The notes: generated by a model not told the origin, from the letters alone. DNA of 64,000 bases from JAWLHU01 sp041690255 (GCA_041690255.1 JAWLHU010000015.1:139487-203486); one strand, 5' to 3'. Positions 50,033-59,591 are shown, counted from the stretch's first letter. Numbers and translations are program-made.

Positions 50033-50719
50033 TCATTCTTTTCGCCGCGACCCCGGCTTCGGCTCCAACGATGGCAGCCCCGCCTCGTACTGCGAGATCA
50101 GCCGCTCCAGCCCGGCCAGCGGCTCGGCCAACTGCTCCATCTGACGGGCAGCAGCCTCCACCTCTCCGGCCGGTGCATCCACCCGCGCGCGGACCTCATC
50201 CATGATCGCCGTGACCGCATCCACCTGCTGGCGCAGAGCCTCCAGGGTGAGCCGGTCACTCTCCTGCATAACCCCTTCATCTACATAGTACTTTCGTTCC
50301 ATCGTCCATAGGAGGGCGTATAGCCGGGTCCGGGCGATCTGCCACATGAGCGCCTCCTGTTCCCGGGTTGATGGGTTATAGAGGTAGTCCCCGTACTGCA
50401 GCCCTGGTCCCACCGGCTGTCCACCGTAGCGCAGATCGTTCAGCATGAGCAGGTCGTCAGTGAAGGCGACCGCCAGGGTTTTTGCCTCCTTGAAGCGCTC
50501 GACCGTCTCCTCGATCCCCCCGGCTGCCGCCAGTCGCTCCAGCGACGCCGCAAGGGATTGAAACTCCGCCCGGCGCAGGGCATAGCGGAAGAGGGAGGCC
50601 GTCCGGGCCTTCGCCTGCTGCTCCGCCCGCCGGAAGGAGTGGACCTGCACACCCTGGTAGGCGACCACCACGACCAACGCGGGTCCCAGCAGCCAAATCC
50701 ACCACTGTCGCAATGTCAT
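50033..50719 (-). CDS. Membrane-anchored helical protein, unknown function
   Basis: 228 residues. One N-terminal transmembrane anchor (WWIWLLGPALVVVVAYQGV), then an all-helical, charged, extracytoplasmic part that is probably coiled coil (RRAEQQAKARTASLFRYAL, SLERLAAAGGIEETVERFKE, EVEAAARQMEQLAEPLAGLE). I do not recognise a family. Start may be ATG 50719 or the TTG at 50713, which has GGAGG at a better distance. It converges with hpdA and diverges from the mrp operon. Confidence 0.62.
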   Translation of the reverse strand: MTLRQWWIWLLGPALVVVVAYQGVQVHSFRRAEQQAKARTASLFRYALRRAEFQSLAASLERLAAAGGIEETVERFKEAKTLAVAFTDDLLMLNDLRYGGQPVGPGLQYGDYLYNPSTREQEALMWQIARTRLYALLWTMERKYYVDEGVMQESDRLTLEALRQQVDAVTAIMDEVRARVDAPAGEVEAAARQMEQLAEPLAGLERLISQYEAGLPSLEPKPGSRRKE

Positions 50720-50793
50720 AACCTCCAGTCTATGGGTGGTTGGAGCCATGAACCTCTTTTCGCACCCCCAATGGTTCGAAACCAGTGGGCTGC

Positions 50794-50823
50794 TTGACGC
50801 CGAAACCTCGCTCCGGATATCAT
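50794..50823 (+). promoter_or_regulatory. Promoter of the mrp operon
   Basis: -35 TTGACG, 18-base spacer, -10 TATCAT. It would start transcription near 50830, leaving a leader of about 185 bases before mrpA. Confidence 0.6.
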
Positions 50824-50878
50824 GGACCTTGTGATTTGCAATATCAGGCATCAGACCAGCCCGCTGTTGGGATTTGGT

Positions 50879-50973
50879 GAAGCGCCGGCCGTCTGAGGAG
50901 CGCTTCCCCCGGGAGACTCATCCCGTGGTCAAGTGCCCACAGACCTCGCTGGGCGGGGTTCTGTGGGTTTTTT
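50879..50973 (+). promoter_or_regulatory. Structured leader with terminator upstream of mrpA
   Basis: Three hairpins in a row: GAAGCGC/GCGCTTC (50879-50885, 50900-50906), CGGGA/TCCCG (50910-50914, 50921-50925), and CCCACAGA/TCTGTGGG (50936-50943, 50960-50967) followed by six T residues. A terminator inside the leader suggests attenuation by a riboswitch or protein. I cannot match it to a known class. Confidence 0.6.
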
Positions 50974-51015
50974 CTATGCCTGAATGCAAAAGCTTTGGAA
51001 GAGGGAGGGAATGCC

Positions 51016-53328
51016 ATGGGTCTTGCGTTGGGAGCAATAGGGCTCCCGTTCCTCGGTGCCTTCGTCATGCACCTGCTCTACCGTCCTATGGGTCGTCGTT
51101 TAGGCATTGCAGCCCTCGGGGTCGCAGTGACCGCGCTGGTTCTGGTGATCCTGACTCCCGAGGTCTCGCAGACGATCCCCTGGGTACCGCAGCTCGGAAT
51201 TGATCTCTCGATCCATGCCGATGGATGGGGCAAACTCCTCGCCATCCTGATTACGGGTATCGGCTCGCTTGTCGTTCTCTATAGCATTCTCTACTTGGGT
51301 CCGGAAGAAGACCTCGGCAAGTTCTACACCTACATCCTGCTCTTCATGGGCGCCATGGTGGGTGTCGTGCTGAGCGGCAACCTGATGCTCCTCTATATCT
51401 TCTGGGAGCTCACCTCGATCAGTTCGTTCCTCCTGATCGGCTTTTGGTACACCCGGGATAGCGGGCAGTACGGCGCCCTCAAGTCGCTAATCCTGACCGT
51501 CGGCGGTGGCCTGGCCATGCTGGCCGGTATCGTGATCCTCGGCCAGATTGGCGGTACGTACGAGTTCACGGCCCTGCTGGGCAAGAAGGCGGAGATCCTG
51601 GCCAGCCCGCTGGGGAACTGGGCACTGATGCTGATCCTGATCGGCGCCTTCTCGAAGTCGGCGCAGATCCCGTTCCATATCTGGTTACCGGACGCCATGT
51701 CGGCCCCGACCCCGGTCTCGGCCTACCTGCACTCGGCGACCATGGTAAAGGCGGGCCTCTTCCTGGTGGCCCGGATCTGGCCGATCTTCAACAGCCACGA
51801 ACTCTGGCTGCCGGTGGTGGGTATGGTCGGCATGCTGACCATGGCCTTGGGCGCCTACCTGGCGCTCCAGAAGACCGACCTGAAGGCGATTCTCGCCCTC
51901 TCCACCGTCTCACAGTTGGGTCTGATCATGTGGCTCTTCGGCCTCGGCACGGTAGATGCCGCCCAGGCCGGTGTCTTCCACCTGTTCAACCACTCGACGT
52001 TTAAGGGCCTTCTCTTCATGGTCGTGGGCATTATTGACCATGAGACGGGGACCCGTGACATTACCCGGCTCTCCGGCCTTCGTAAGTCCATGCCGATTGC
52101 GGCCCTTCTGGCTGCGATCGGTGCGGCCTCCATGGCCGGCGTGCCGCCGCTGAATGGCTTCCTCTCCAAGGAGCTGTTCCTCGAGGCGGTCTACCACTCG
52201 CCCATGGGCCTGGTCGGTGCCATTGTGGCGACTGGTGCTTCGGTTCTGACCACCACCTACTCGCTGATCCTGGCCCACAAGATCTGGTTCGGCAAGGAGA
52301 GCCACGACACGCCGAAGCATCCGCATGAGGCGCCCTGGCCCATGCTACTGCCCCCGGCGATCCTCGGCGCAATCGTGGTCGCGGTCGGCCTCGTCCCGAG
52401 CCTTGTGGAGCACTCGATCGTGCTTCCGGCGGCGGAGGCGGTGCTGCAGGGCGAGTCGCACCTGCACCTGCAACTCTGGCACGGCTTCACCCCAGCCCTC
52501 TATATGTCGATCATCGCCATTGGTGGTGGCATTCTCGTCTACACCCAACTGCCGACGGTCGTCACTGTCTTCAAGCGCTGGGCACCGGAGAAGTACAACG
52601 CCAACAGCCTCTACGACTACCTCTGGTGGAAGGACCAGGCCGTGGAGAAGGCCGCGAAGTGGCTGACCGAGAAGCAGATGACCGGCTTCCTCCGGGACTA
52701 CCTGGTCTACTCCCTCGGCGTATTGGTGGTTCTCTTCTTCGGGACCATGGCGGCCAAGGGAGTCAAGATCCCCGCCCTGACCCTCTCGTCCGTGGCGGTC
52801 CACGAGTGGATTCTGATGGGGATCATCGTGCTCGGTGCGATCTTCAGCCTCTTCTCCAACACCCGTCTGGCGGCCATGGCGGCGATCTCCCTGGTCGGCA
52901 TGCCCACCTCGCTCTACTTTGCGCTCATGCGGGCGCCTGACCTGGCGCTGACCCAGCTGGTGATCGAGGTGATCACCACGGTTCTCTTCCTGCTGGTCTT
53001 CGCCCATCTGCCGCAGTTGAAGCGCTATCCCCGGACCCCTCGCCTGCAGGATATCAACGTGATCGTCGCGGTGGGTGTCGGTGCCCTGGCGACGGTTGTC
53101 ACCCTGCTGGCCAACGGTGCCCGTCTCTTCCCGCCGGCCGTGGCCGAGTGGTACATGCAGAACAGCCATGATCTGGCGGGCGGTAACAACGTGGTTAACG
53201 TCACCCTCGTTGACTTCCGCGGCTTTGATACCATGGGCGAAATCACGGTTCTGACGATCGCGGGCCTGGCGGTCTACATGCTGATCAAGGTCCGGCAGCC
53301 GAAGGCGAAGAAGGGAGGGAAGGACTAA
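51016..53328 (+). CDS. mrpA: Mrp-type Na+/H+ antiporter subunit A
   Basis: Largest subunit of the seven-part Mrp antiporter, 770 residues and about 20 transmembrane helices. The NuoL-like core includes FWELTSISSFLLIGFW, GAFSKSAQIPFHIWLPDAM, PTPVSAYLHSATMVKAG and FHLFNHSTFKGLLF; the C-terminal ~180 residues form the MrpA-specific/MbhD-E-like part (LMRAPDLALTQLVIEVITT). It exchanges cytoplasmic Na+ (or K+) for H+, giving pH and salt tolerance. ATG 51016 behind GAGGGAGGG. The stop overlaps the mrpB start (TAATG). Confidence 0.96.
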   Translation: MGLALGAIGLPFLGAFVMHLLYRPMGRRLGIAALGVAVTALVLVILTPEVSQTIPWVPQLGIDLSIHADGWGKLLAILITGIGSLVVLYSILYLGPEEDLGKFYTYILLFMGAMVGVVLSGNLMLLYIFWELTSISSFLLIGFWYTRDSGQYGALKSLILTVGGGLAMLAGIVILGQIGGTYEFTALLGKKAEILASPLGNWALMLILIGAFSKSAQIPFHIWLPDAMSAPTPVSAYLHSATMVKAGLFLVARIWPIFNSHELWLPVVGMVGMLTMALGAYLALQKTDLKAILALSTVSQLGLIMWLFGLGTVDAAQAGVFHLFNHSTFKGLLFMVVGIIDHETGTRDITRLSGLRKSMPIAALLAAIGAASMAGVPPLNGFLSKELFLEAVYHSPMGLVGAIVATGASVLTTTYSLILAHKIWFGKESHDTPKHPHEAPWPMLLPPAILGAIVVAVGLVPSLVEHSIVLPAAEAVLQGESHLHLQLWHGFTPALYMSIIAIGGGILVYTQLPTVVTVFKRWAPEKYNANSLYDYLWWKDQAVEKAAKWLTEKQMTGFLRDYLVYSLGVLVVLFFGTMAAKGVKIPALTLSSVAVHEWILMGIIVLGAIFSLFSNTRLAAMAAISLVGMPTSLYFALMRAPDLALTQLVIEVITTVLFLLVFAHLPQLKRYPRTPRLQDINVIVAVGVGALATVVTLLANGARLFPPAVAEWYMQNSHDLAGGNNVVNVTLVDFRGFDTMGEITVLTIAGLAVYMLIKVRQPKAKKGGKD

Positions 53329-53810
53329 TGCTACAGGAAAAGGTGAAAGAGTCTCCGATCCTGGCTACAGTGGTTCAGTCCTCTCTCTTCGTGGTCAAGC
53401 TCCTCGCGATCTGGATCTTCCTGCGGGGTCACCAGGAGCCGGGTGGCGGTTTCGTGGCCGGCCTGGTCATCGCGGCGGCGGTCGCCCTCCAGGGCCTGGC
53501 CTTTGGCTATGACGCGGCCGACTCGATCTTCCCGATCCCGTTTCAGTGGCTCATGGGTCTCGGCCTCACCTTCGCCTTCTCGACGGTGCTGGGGCCGGTG
53601 CTTTTCGGCGAGGCCTTCATGCAGCACCGGTTCGGGCACATCCATCTGCCCCTGCTGGGCGACCTGGAGTGGGCGACGGCGGCGATCTTCGACCTGGGCG
53701 TCTTCCTGGTCGTGGTGGGGACAATGAAGGCGACACTGCTCAACATTGCCAGCGAGAAGCGCGCCGACCGGCCGGGCGAGTCCGAGCCCGCCGCCCGGCG
53801 TCGTCGATAG
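53328..53810 (+). CDS. mrpB: Mrp antiporter subunit B
   Basis: 160 residues, about four transmembrane helices. The family signature is IWIFLRGHQEPGGGFVAGLV, near residues 33-52, then GVFLVVVGTMKATL. MrpB packs against the C-terminal part of MrpA. The basic C-terminal tail ends in ARRRR. ATG overlaps the mrpA stop by one base. Confidence 0.94.
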   Translation: MLQEKVKESPILATVVQSSLFVVKLLAIWIFLRGHQEPGGGFVAGLVIAAAVALQGLAFGYDAADSIFPIPFQWLMGLGLTFAFSTVLGPVLFGEAFMQHRFGHIHLPLLGDLEWATAAIFDLGVFLVVVGTMKATLLNIASEKRADRPGESEPAARRRR

Positions 53811-53826
53811 GGAGGTGTCGTAAGGA

Positions 53827-54210
53827 ATGGAACTACTCACCGCAATTGTGGTTGGCCTGCTCTTCGCGATCGGCACCTACCTGCTGCTGACCAAGAACAT
53901 GATCCGGGTGGTGCTTGGCAACGCCCTGATCTCCTACGGCACCAACATGATGATCCTTACCTCCGGCCGGCTGAAGACAGGGCGCGCCCCGGTCCTCGGC
54001 GGAACCGATGAGATCGTGGCGTTGGAGGGGACCGGCGGCCTGGCGGTAGATGGGATCAGCTACATTGATCCGATCCCCCAGGCACTGATCCTGACCGCCA
54101 TTGTCATTGGCTTCGCGGTTACCGCCTTTATCTTCGTGCTCTCCTATCGGACCGTGCAGGAGTATGGCACCGACAATCTCGATGAACTGAGAGGGTGGGA
54201 GAATGAGTAA
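53827..54210 (+). CDS. mrpC: Mrp antiporter subunit C
   Basis: 127 residues, NuoK-like with three helices: IVVGLLFAIGTYLLLTKNM, RVVLGNALISYGTNMMIL and DPIPQALILTAIVIGFAVTA. The central loop (residues ~50-75) is longer and more acidic than usual. Start ATG 53827; the end overlaps mrpD by 8 bases. Confidence 0.95.
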   Translation: MELLTAIVVGLLFAIGTYLLLTKNMIRVVLGNALISYGTNMMILTSGRLKTGRAPVLGGTDEIVALEGTGGLAVDGISYIDPIPQALILTAIVIGFAVTAFIFVLSYRTVQEYGTDNLDELRGWENE

Positions 54211-55687
54211 CCTCGTCGCCTTTCCCGTCCTTCTCAGCTTCGGTACTGGCATTCTGCTGCTCTTTCTGCACGGACGGGTAAGCGTTCAGCGCATTGTTGC
54301 CTTCCTGGGTTCCCTAGGCCTCCTCGGCGTCTCTATCACCCTGACCAGCACCGTCTGGCAGCACGGGATTCAGGTCCGCACCGCCGGTGGCTGGCCTGTG
54401 CCGTTCGGCATTACCCTCGCGGTGGACCTCTTCGGCGGGATGATGACGATCCTCGCAGCGATCATCCTCTTCACGTCGCTGCTCTTCGCCTACCGGGATC
54501 TGGACCCCGCCCGGGAGAAGAACTTCTTCTACCCCGTGCTCTTCTTCATGATGGCCGGCATTAACCTCAGCTTTGTGACCGGCGACCTCTTCAACCTCTT
54601 CGTCGCCTTTGAGGTCATGCTGATCTCCTCCTACTTCCTGCTGACGCTGGGAGGCTCAGGGGGCCAATTGCGGGAGGGTCTCAAGTATCTGATCCTCAAT
54701 GCGACCGCATCTACGGTCTTCCTGATCGCGGTTGCGCTACTCTATGGTGTGACCTCATCGCTCAACATGGCCGATGTAGCCGCCAAGGCGGCCCAGCAGC
54801 CGGGCAACCCCTATTTCACCCTGATCGGGATTCTCTTCATGGTCGTCTTCGCCTCGAAGGGCGCCCTCTTCCCTCTCTACTGGTGGCTGCCCCGCTCCTA
54901 CTTCTTCGCCCCGAATGGGATTGCGGCGCTCTTTGCCGCCATGCTGACCAAGGTGGGCGTCTACGCCCTCGTCCGGGTCTTCACCCTGATCTTCGTGCAT
55001 GACACCTCCTTCACCCACAACCTGCTCCTCTGGGTTGCCGGACTGACCATGCTTCTGGGCGTCTTCGGCGCCATCGCACAGTATGACTTCAAGGCGATCC
55101 TCAGCTACCACATCATCAGCCAGATCGGCTACATGATCATGGGCCTTGGCCTCTACACCCCGCTGGCCCTGGCTGGCACCGTCTTCTACATCGCCCACCA
55201 CATCATCGTCAAGTCGGGCCTCTTCCTCCTGGCGGGTGTGACGCAGCGGATTACGGGGCATACAGACTTCAAGAAGTACTCAGGCCTCCTGACTGGCTAC
55301 CCGGGCCTCGCCTTCACCTTCCTGGCTACCGGTATCTCGCTGGCCGGTGTACCGCCCTTCTCGGGCTTCTTCTCGAAGTTCGCCCTCTTGAAGGCGGCGG
55401 TGGAGAAGGGTGCCTGGGGGATCGCAACCGTCAGCCTGGTGGTCTCGCTCTTTACCCTCTTCTCCATGATCAAGATCTATCGGAAGGCCTTCTGGGGTAA
55501 GGAGTCGGGTGAGCGGACCAAGCGGACCGGTATGGACCACGCCATGGCCCTGCTGCCGGCCCTGATCCTCCTGGCTCTCTCGGTGGCCATGGGCATCGGC
55601 GCCCGCCCGATGATGGAGTTCGCCCTGGCGGCATCGGAACAGTTGATGAACCCGAACATCTACATTCAGGCTGTCATGGGGAGGTGA
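54203..55687 (+). CDS. mrpD: Mrp antiporter subunit D
   Basis: 494 residues with about 14 transmembrane helices, homologous to NuoM/N. Core: FNLFVAFEVMLISSYFLLTL, KGALFPLYWWLPRSYF, the Lys-bearing AAMLTKVGVYALVRVF, and IAHHIIVKSGLFLLAG. Together with MrpA it supplies the proton and sodium path. It overlaps both neighbours. Confidence 0.96.
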   Translation: MSNLVAFPVLLSFGTGILLLFLHGRVSVQRIVAFLGSLGLLGVSITLTSTVWQHGIQVRTAGGWPVPFGITLAVDLFGGMMTILAAIILFTSLLFAYRDLDPAREKNFFYPVLFFMMAGINLSFVTGDLFNLFVAFEVMLISSYFLLTLGGSGGQLREGLKYLILNATASTVFLIAVALLYGVTSSLNMADVAAKAAQQPGNPYFTLIGILFMVVFASKGALFPLYWWLPRSYFFAPNGIAALFAAMLTKVGVYALVRVFTLIFVHDTSFTHNLLLWVAGLTMLLGVFGAIAQYDFKAILSYHIISQIGYMIMGLGLYTPLALAGTVFYIAHHIIVKSGLFLLAGVTQRITGHTDFKKYSGLLTGYPGLAFTFLATGISLAGVPPFSGFFSKFALLKAAVEKGAWGIATVSLVVSLFTLFSMIKIYRKAFWGKESGERTKRTGMDHAMALLPALILLALSVAMGIGARPMMEFALAASEQLMNPNIYIQAVMGR

Positions 55688-56199
55688 TGAAGGTGGCAAT
55701 GATCCGTCGCTGGCCTCTCTGGATGCTGCTGGCCCTACTCTGGATGATCCTCCAGGACAGCTACCGGCTTGACAACTTCATCGCCGGCCTGATCGTCGGC
55801 GCCCTGGTCTTCTGGTTGACCCCGGCACCGGAGATCGACTTCATTCGCCCCAAGTATAAGGGGATTGGCGGCTTCTTCGGTTGGTTGCCCAAGCTGGTTC
55901 GCCTGGCGCTGGTCTTCCTCTGGGAGTTGCTCAAGTCTAACTGGGCAGTCGCCCTGATGACCCTGAAGCCGGACCTCAAGTTGACGCCAGGCATTCTGGC
56001 CATGCCGCTGCGGATCCGGCAGCCCGGACAAATCGCCACCCTGGCCAACATGATCACGCTCACTCCGGGCACCATATCGATCGATGTGAACAAGGACCAC
56101 AGTGTCCTCTACATTCACTGCATTGATGCCTCGGACCCGGAAGGAGCCCTCGCCTCCTGCTACCTGTTTGAGGATCTGGTGTTGGAGGTGTTGGAGTAA
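55687..56199 (+). CDS. mrpE: Mrp antiporter subunit E
   Basis: 170 residues. Two or three N-terminal helices (LWMLLALLWMILQD, NFIAGLIVGALVFWL), then a soluble alpha/beta domain (ANMITLTPGTISIDVNKDHS, LYIHCID), which is the MrpE hallmark. Several starts are possible; ATG 55687 overlaps the mrpD stop, while GTG 55693 is at a better distance from GGGAGG. Confidence 0.93.
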   Translation: MKVAMIRRWPLWMLLALLWMILQDSYRLDNFIAGLIVGALVFWLTPAPEIDFIRPKYKGIGGFFGWLPKLVRLALVFLWELLKSNWAVALMTLKPDLKLTPGILAMPLRIRQPGQIATLANMITLTPGTISIDVNKDHSVLYIHCIDASDPEGALASCYLFEDLVLEVLE

Positions 56200-56486
56200 T
56201 GGCGGCATTCCAGACCGTTCTCTGGGTTGTCCTGGTTGGTCAGATGATCGCTCTGGCCCTCGCCGGTTACCGGGCCTTGAAGGGCCCGACCGTCGCGGAC
56301 CGGGTCGCCGCGCTGGATGCGGTCGGTACGGTGATCATCGCCATTCTGATCGTGGGCGCCATCGCCCTGAACGATCGGCAGTACCTGGCCTATGCCCTGG
56401 TCCTATCCGTGCTGAGCTATGCATCAACCGTGGCCTTCGGCAAATACATTCAGAGGGGTGTCATCATTGAGCGAGATCGTGATTAG
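56199..56486 (+). CDS. mrpF: Mrp antiporter subunit F
   Basis: 95 residues with three helices. KGPTVADRVAALDAVGTVII contains the conserved Asp-Arg family signature. Its ATG overlaps the mrpE stop (TAATG) and its end overlaps mrpG by about 20 bases. Confidence 0.94.
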   Translation: MAAFQTVLWVVLVGQMIALALAGYRALKGPTVADRVAALDAVGTVIIAILIVGAIALNDRQYLAYALVLSVLSYASTVAFGKYIQRGVIIERDRD

Positions 56487-56814
56487 CATTCTCCTCGTGC
56501 TTGGCACCGCAATGGCGCTGCTCGGCACGCTGGGCCTGGTCCGCTTCCCCGACGTCTACAACCGCATGCACGCCTCCGGCATGTCCTCGACGCTGGGTAC
56601 CACCTTTGTCGTGATCGGCGGCGTGATCTACTTCTCTTATGAGTTCGGGCTGACCCTGAAGCTCCTGCTTGTCATCCCGTTCCTCTTCTGGACTGCCTCG
56701 GCCGGTACGTACATGACCGCCCGAGCGGCACACCGGACCGGGCCGAACATGGCGCCGGAGACGATTCGAGATGACCTGAAGGAGAAGGCCGGTGAGCTGA
56801 AGCAGCAGTACTAG
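56467..56814 (+). CDS. mrpG: Mrp antiporter subunit G
   Basis: 115 residues, three helices, with the MrpG block TLGLVRFPDVYNRMHASG followed by TLGTTFVVIGGVIYF. Start is TTG 56467 behind GAGGGGTG; the upstream frame has no good start. It completes the mrpABCDEFG set. Confidence 0.92.
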   Translation: MSEIVISILLVLGTAMALLGTLGLVRFPDVYNRMHASGMSSTLGTTFVVIGGVIYFSYEFGLTLKLLLVIPFLFWTASAGTYMTARAAHRTGPNMAPETIRDDLKEKAGELKQQY

Positions 56815-56817
56815 GGG

Positions 56818-58053
56818 GTGTCCCTGCTGCTGCCAGACCTGATCCCCATTCGACAGGAGATGACCGGTGAATCTGTGCCCGATGTGGCCACCGCCATGGA
56901 GCGAGCGCTGGTCGCCCTCGACCTGGCACAATCGATCAGGCCGGGGATGCGCATAGGTATACCAGCAGGAAGCAGGGGGATCTGCCAGATCCCCCTGCTT
57001 CTGCGCACAATTGTGGAGCATGTCCGGCGGCTGGGCGGCAAACCGGTGGTCGTGACCGCCATGGGCAGCCACGGAGGCGGTACGGTGGAGGGACAGCTAG
57101 CTGTACTCGAATCGCTGGGCGTGACGGCTTCATCGGTCGGGGTGCCCGTGGTCGGCAACGCGGCAGCGGTGGAGATTGCCCGCTCGGTGACCGGCGAGCC
57201 AGTGTGGTTTGACCAGGCTCTGGCCGGGTGCGACGGTCTGATCGTCCTGAACCGGGTCAAGTCCCACACCTCCTTCCGAGGGCGCCTGGAGAGCGGCCTG
57301 ACCAAGATGCTTGTCGTCGGCTGCGGCAAGGCGGCCGGGGCCCGCCAATTCCACAGCCTGGGGGCCCTCCAGTTGAGCGACCGGCTTCGGGAGTTCGGCC
57401 AGTTGATCCTGGAGCGCCTCCCCGTGCTGGGCGGGGTGGCGGTGTTGGAGAATGGGCGGGAGGAGATTGCCGCCCTGGAGCCGGTGCGCCCGGCGGGTTG
57501 GATCGCATCCGAGGAGCGGCTGCTGGAGGAGGCCCGCCGCCTTCTCCCCCGGCTGCCGGTTGACCATCTCGACCTGCTGGTGGTGGACGAGATGGGGAAG
57601 AACTACGCTGGTACAGGCATGGATACGAACGTGATCGGTCGGTTTGGGATACGGGGCGTGGCTGACGTGGGGCCACAGATCGGGCGGATCGTGGTCCTGG
57701 ACCTCTCCGAGGGTTCCCATGGCAACGCCAACGGCATGGGGCTGGCCGATTTCATTACCCGCCGTTTCGCCGACAAGATCGACTTCCCGGCGACCTATCT
57801 GAACACCCTGACCGCCACGTTCGTGGAGCGGGCTAAGATGCCGATCGTCATGGAGAGTGACCGGGAGGCGATTGAGACGGCGCTCCGTACACTGGGGAGC
57901 CCGGTGGAGCCCTGCATCATCCGGGTGAGAAATACGCTGGAGCTAGAACACCTGTGGGTCTCCCCGGCGGTACTGGCGGGGTTGCGCGGAGTGGCGGTGG
58001 AGGGGCCGCCATTGCCCTGGCGCTTTGCCACGGGCGGCGACCTGGTGCGCTAG
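56818..58053 (+). CDS. LarA/DUF2088-family protein (lactate-racemase-like)
   Basis: 411 residues related to the nickel-dependent lactate racemase family. N-terminal segments GMRIGIPAGSRGI and VVTAMGSHGGGT (His block), then NRVKSHTSFRGRLESGLTKM followed by GCGKAAGARQFHS, which correspond to the His/Lys cofactor region. It is not classical LarA; members with this ESGLTKM pattern are of unknown activity. GTG 56818 starts 4 bases after the mrpG stop, so it may be translated with mrp. The stop overlaps the convergent BCCT gene by 4 bases. Confidence 0.78.
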   Translation: MSLLLPDLIPIRQEMTGESVPDVATAMERALVALDLAQSIRPGMRIGIPAGSRGICQIPLLLRTIVEHVRRLGGKPVVVTAMGSHGGGTVEGQLAVLESLGVTASSVGVPVVGNAAAVEIARSVTGEPVWFDQALAGCDGLIVLNRVKSHTSFRGRLESGLTKMLVVGCGKAAGARQFHSLGALQLSDRLREFGQLILERLPVLGGVAVLENGREEIAALEPVRPAGWIASEERLLEEARRLLPRLPVDHLDLLVVDEMGKNYAGTGMDTNVIGRFGIRGVADVGPQIGRIVVLDLSEGSHGNANGMGLADFITRRFADKIDFPATYLNTLTATFVERAKMPIVMESDREAIETALRTLGSPVEPCIIRVRNTLELEHLWVSPAVLAGLRGVAVEGPPLPWRFATGGDLVR

Positions 58054-59591
58054 ACCCGGGTCCGCTGGTCCTCTACAGGCACCACAATGCCGCCGGATCG
58101 GTCGATCTCGAGGGCCCGAACGAGATTTATGCACATGAGGATCATGATGACCGCAAATGGCAGGGCGGCGGTGAGGGAAGCGGTTTGAAGGGCCTTGAGG
58201 CCGCCGGCATAGACCAGGATCGCCGCCACGCCACCCTCCATGAAGCCCCAGAGCAGCTTCTGACCGAGGGGTGGATCAGGGTTTCCGCCGGAGATGAAGG
58301 TGTCAACGACATACGTACCCGAGTCAGATGAGGTCACGAAGAAGGTCATCACCAGCAACGTGGCCAGAGCTTGTGACAGCGTTGGCAGGGGGAGTCTGCT
58401 CAAGGTCTCGTACAGGGCGACCGTCACGTCGCTTTGGACCAACTCAGAAATTCCGGCCCCCTGGAACATCTCCAAGTGAATGGCCGTGCCGCCAAAGAAG
58501 GAGAACCAGATCACCGTGAAGATCGTCGGTGCCAGCAGCACCCCGATCACGAACTCGCGGATGGTCCGGCCCCGGGATACCCGGGCAATAAAGGTGCCGA
58601 CGAAGGGTGCCCAGGCGATCCACCACGCCCAGTAGAAGATCGTCCAACTCTGGATCCAGGCCTTATCCCGCCAGGCGTCGGTCTTGAAGCTCAAGTAGGG
58701 AAGCTGTTGCAGGTAATCACCCGTTGACTGGACGGCCAGATCCAGCAGGAACCGGGTCGGGCCGAAGATGGCGACGAAGGCGAGGAAGAGCAAGGTCAAC
58801 CCCATGTTGAACTGGCTCAGGAGCTTCACGCCGACATCGAGCCCGGTCACGACGGAGAGGACCGCAAGGGTGGTAATCCCCATGATCAGCAGGACCTGGG
58901 GCAGCTTGCCGACCGGCACGCCCAGCAGGTAGTTGAGACCGGTGTTCACCTGCATGACGCCCAGACCAAGGGATGTGGCCAGGCCGAAGAGCGTAGCTAC
59001 CACGGAGAATGTATCGACCCAGTGGCCGATCGGCCCGTAGATCCGCTTCCCCAAGAATGGATAGAAGCAGGCTCGAATGGTAAGCGGCAGGTTGTGCCGA
59101 AACGAGAAGTAGGCCATGCTGAGGCCGACGATGATATACACGGACCAGGGATGGAGCCCCCAGTGAAAAAGGGTGAATCGCATGGCTTGTTGCGCCGCCT
59201 GCCATTGGTACGTCACGGGGATTGGCTGGTCGGCGAAATGACTGACCGGCTCGGCGATTCCCCAGAAGACCAGGCCAATTCCCATGCCGGCACTGAAGAG
59301 CATGGCAAACCAGGCGAAGTAGGAGTAGTCGGGCGTTGAGTCGTCTGGGCCAAGGCGAATATCGCCATACGGGCTCACCAGGAGCCAGATCACGAAGAGC
59401 AGGAAGCTGGCCACACTTACGACATAGAACCAGCCGAAGTTTGTCACGATGCCTTCCTGGAGAGCGTTGAACGCTCCGCGTGCCACCCGATTGAAGAGGG
59501 TGGCGAAGGAGACAAACGCGGCAATCAGGAACAAGGCGGCAAAGAAGACCGTTGGCTGGACCGATTTCAGCAAGCCCTTCCGCTCGTCCAC
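58050..59591 (-). CDS. BCCT-family betaine/choline/carnitine transporter
   Basis: 513 residues with 12 transmembrane helices. Family signatures: YSYFAWFAMLFSAGMGIGLV (the Gly-rich Na+ or substrate-binding helix), FHWGLHPWSVYIIVGLSMAY, IFYWAWWIAWAPFVGTFIAR with the aromatic box, and FFVTSSDSGTYVVDTFISGG. It would import a compatible solute such as glycine betaine with Na+ or H+. Start is GTG 59591; no strong ribosome site is visible. Near the Mrp operon, which maintains the Na+ gradient. Confidence 0.92.
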   Translation of the reverse strand: MDERKGLLKSVQPTVFFAALFLIAAFVSFATLFNRVARGAFNALQEGIVTNFGWFYVVSVASFLLFVIWLLVSPYGDIRLGPDDSTPDYSYFAWFAMLFSAGMGIGLVFWGIAEPVSHFADQPIPVTYQWQAAQQAMRFTLFHWGLHPWSVYIIVGLSMAYFSFRHNLPLTIRACFYPFLGKRIYGPIGHWVDTFSVVATLFGLATSLGLGVMQVNTGLNYLLGVPVGKLPQVLLIMGITTLAVLSVVTGLDVGVKLLSQFNMGLTLLFLAFVAIFGPTRFLLDLAVQSTGDYLQQLPYLSFKTDAWRDKAWIQSWTIFYWAWWIAWAPFVGTFIARVSRGRTIREFVIGVLLAPTIFTVIWFSFFGGTAIHLEMFQGAGISELVQSDVTVALYETLSRLPLPTLSQALATLLVMTFFVTSSDSGTYVVDTFISGGNPDPPLGQKLLWGFMEGGVAAILVYAGGLKALQTASLTAALPFAVIMILMCINLVRALEIDRSGGIVVPVEDQRTRV

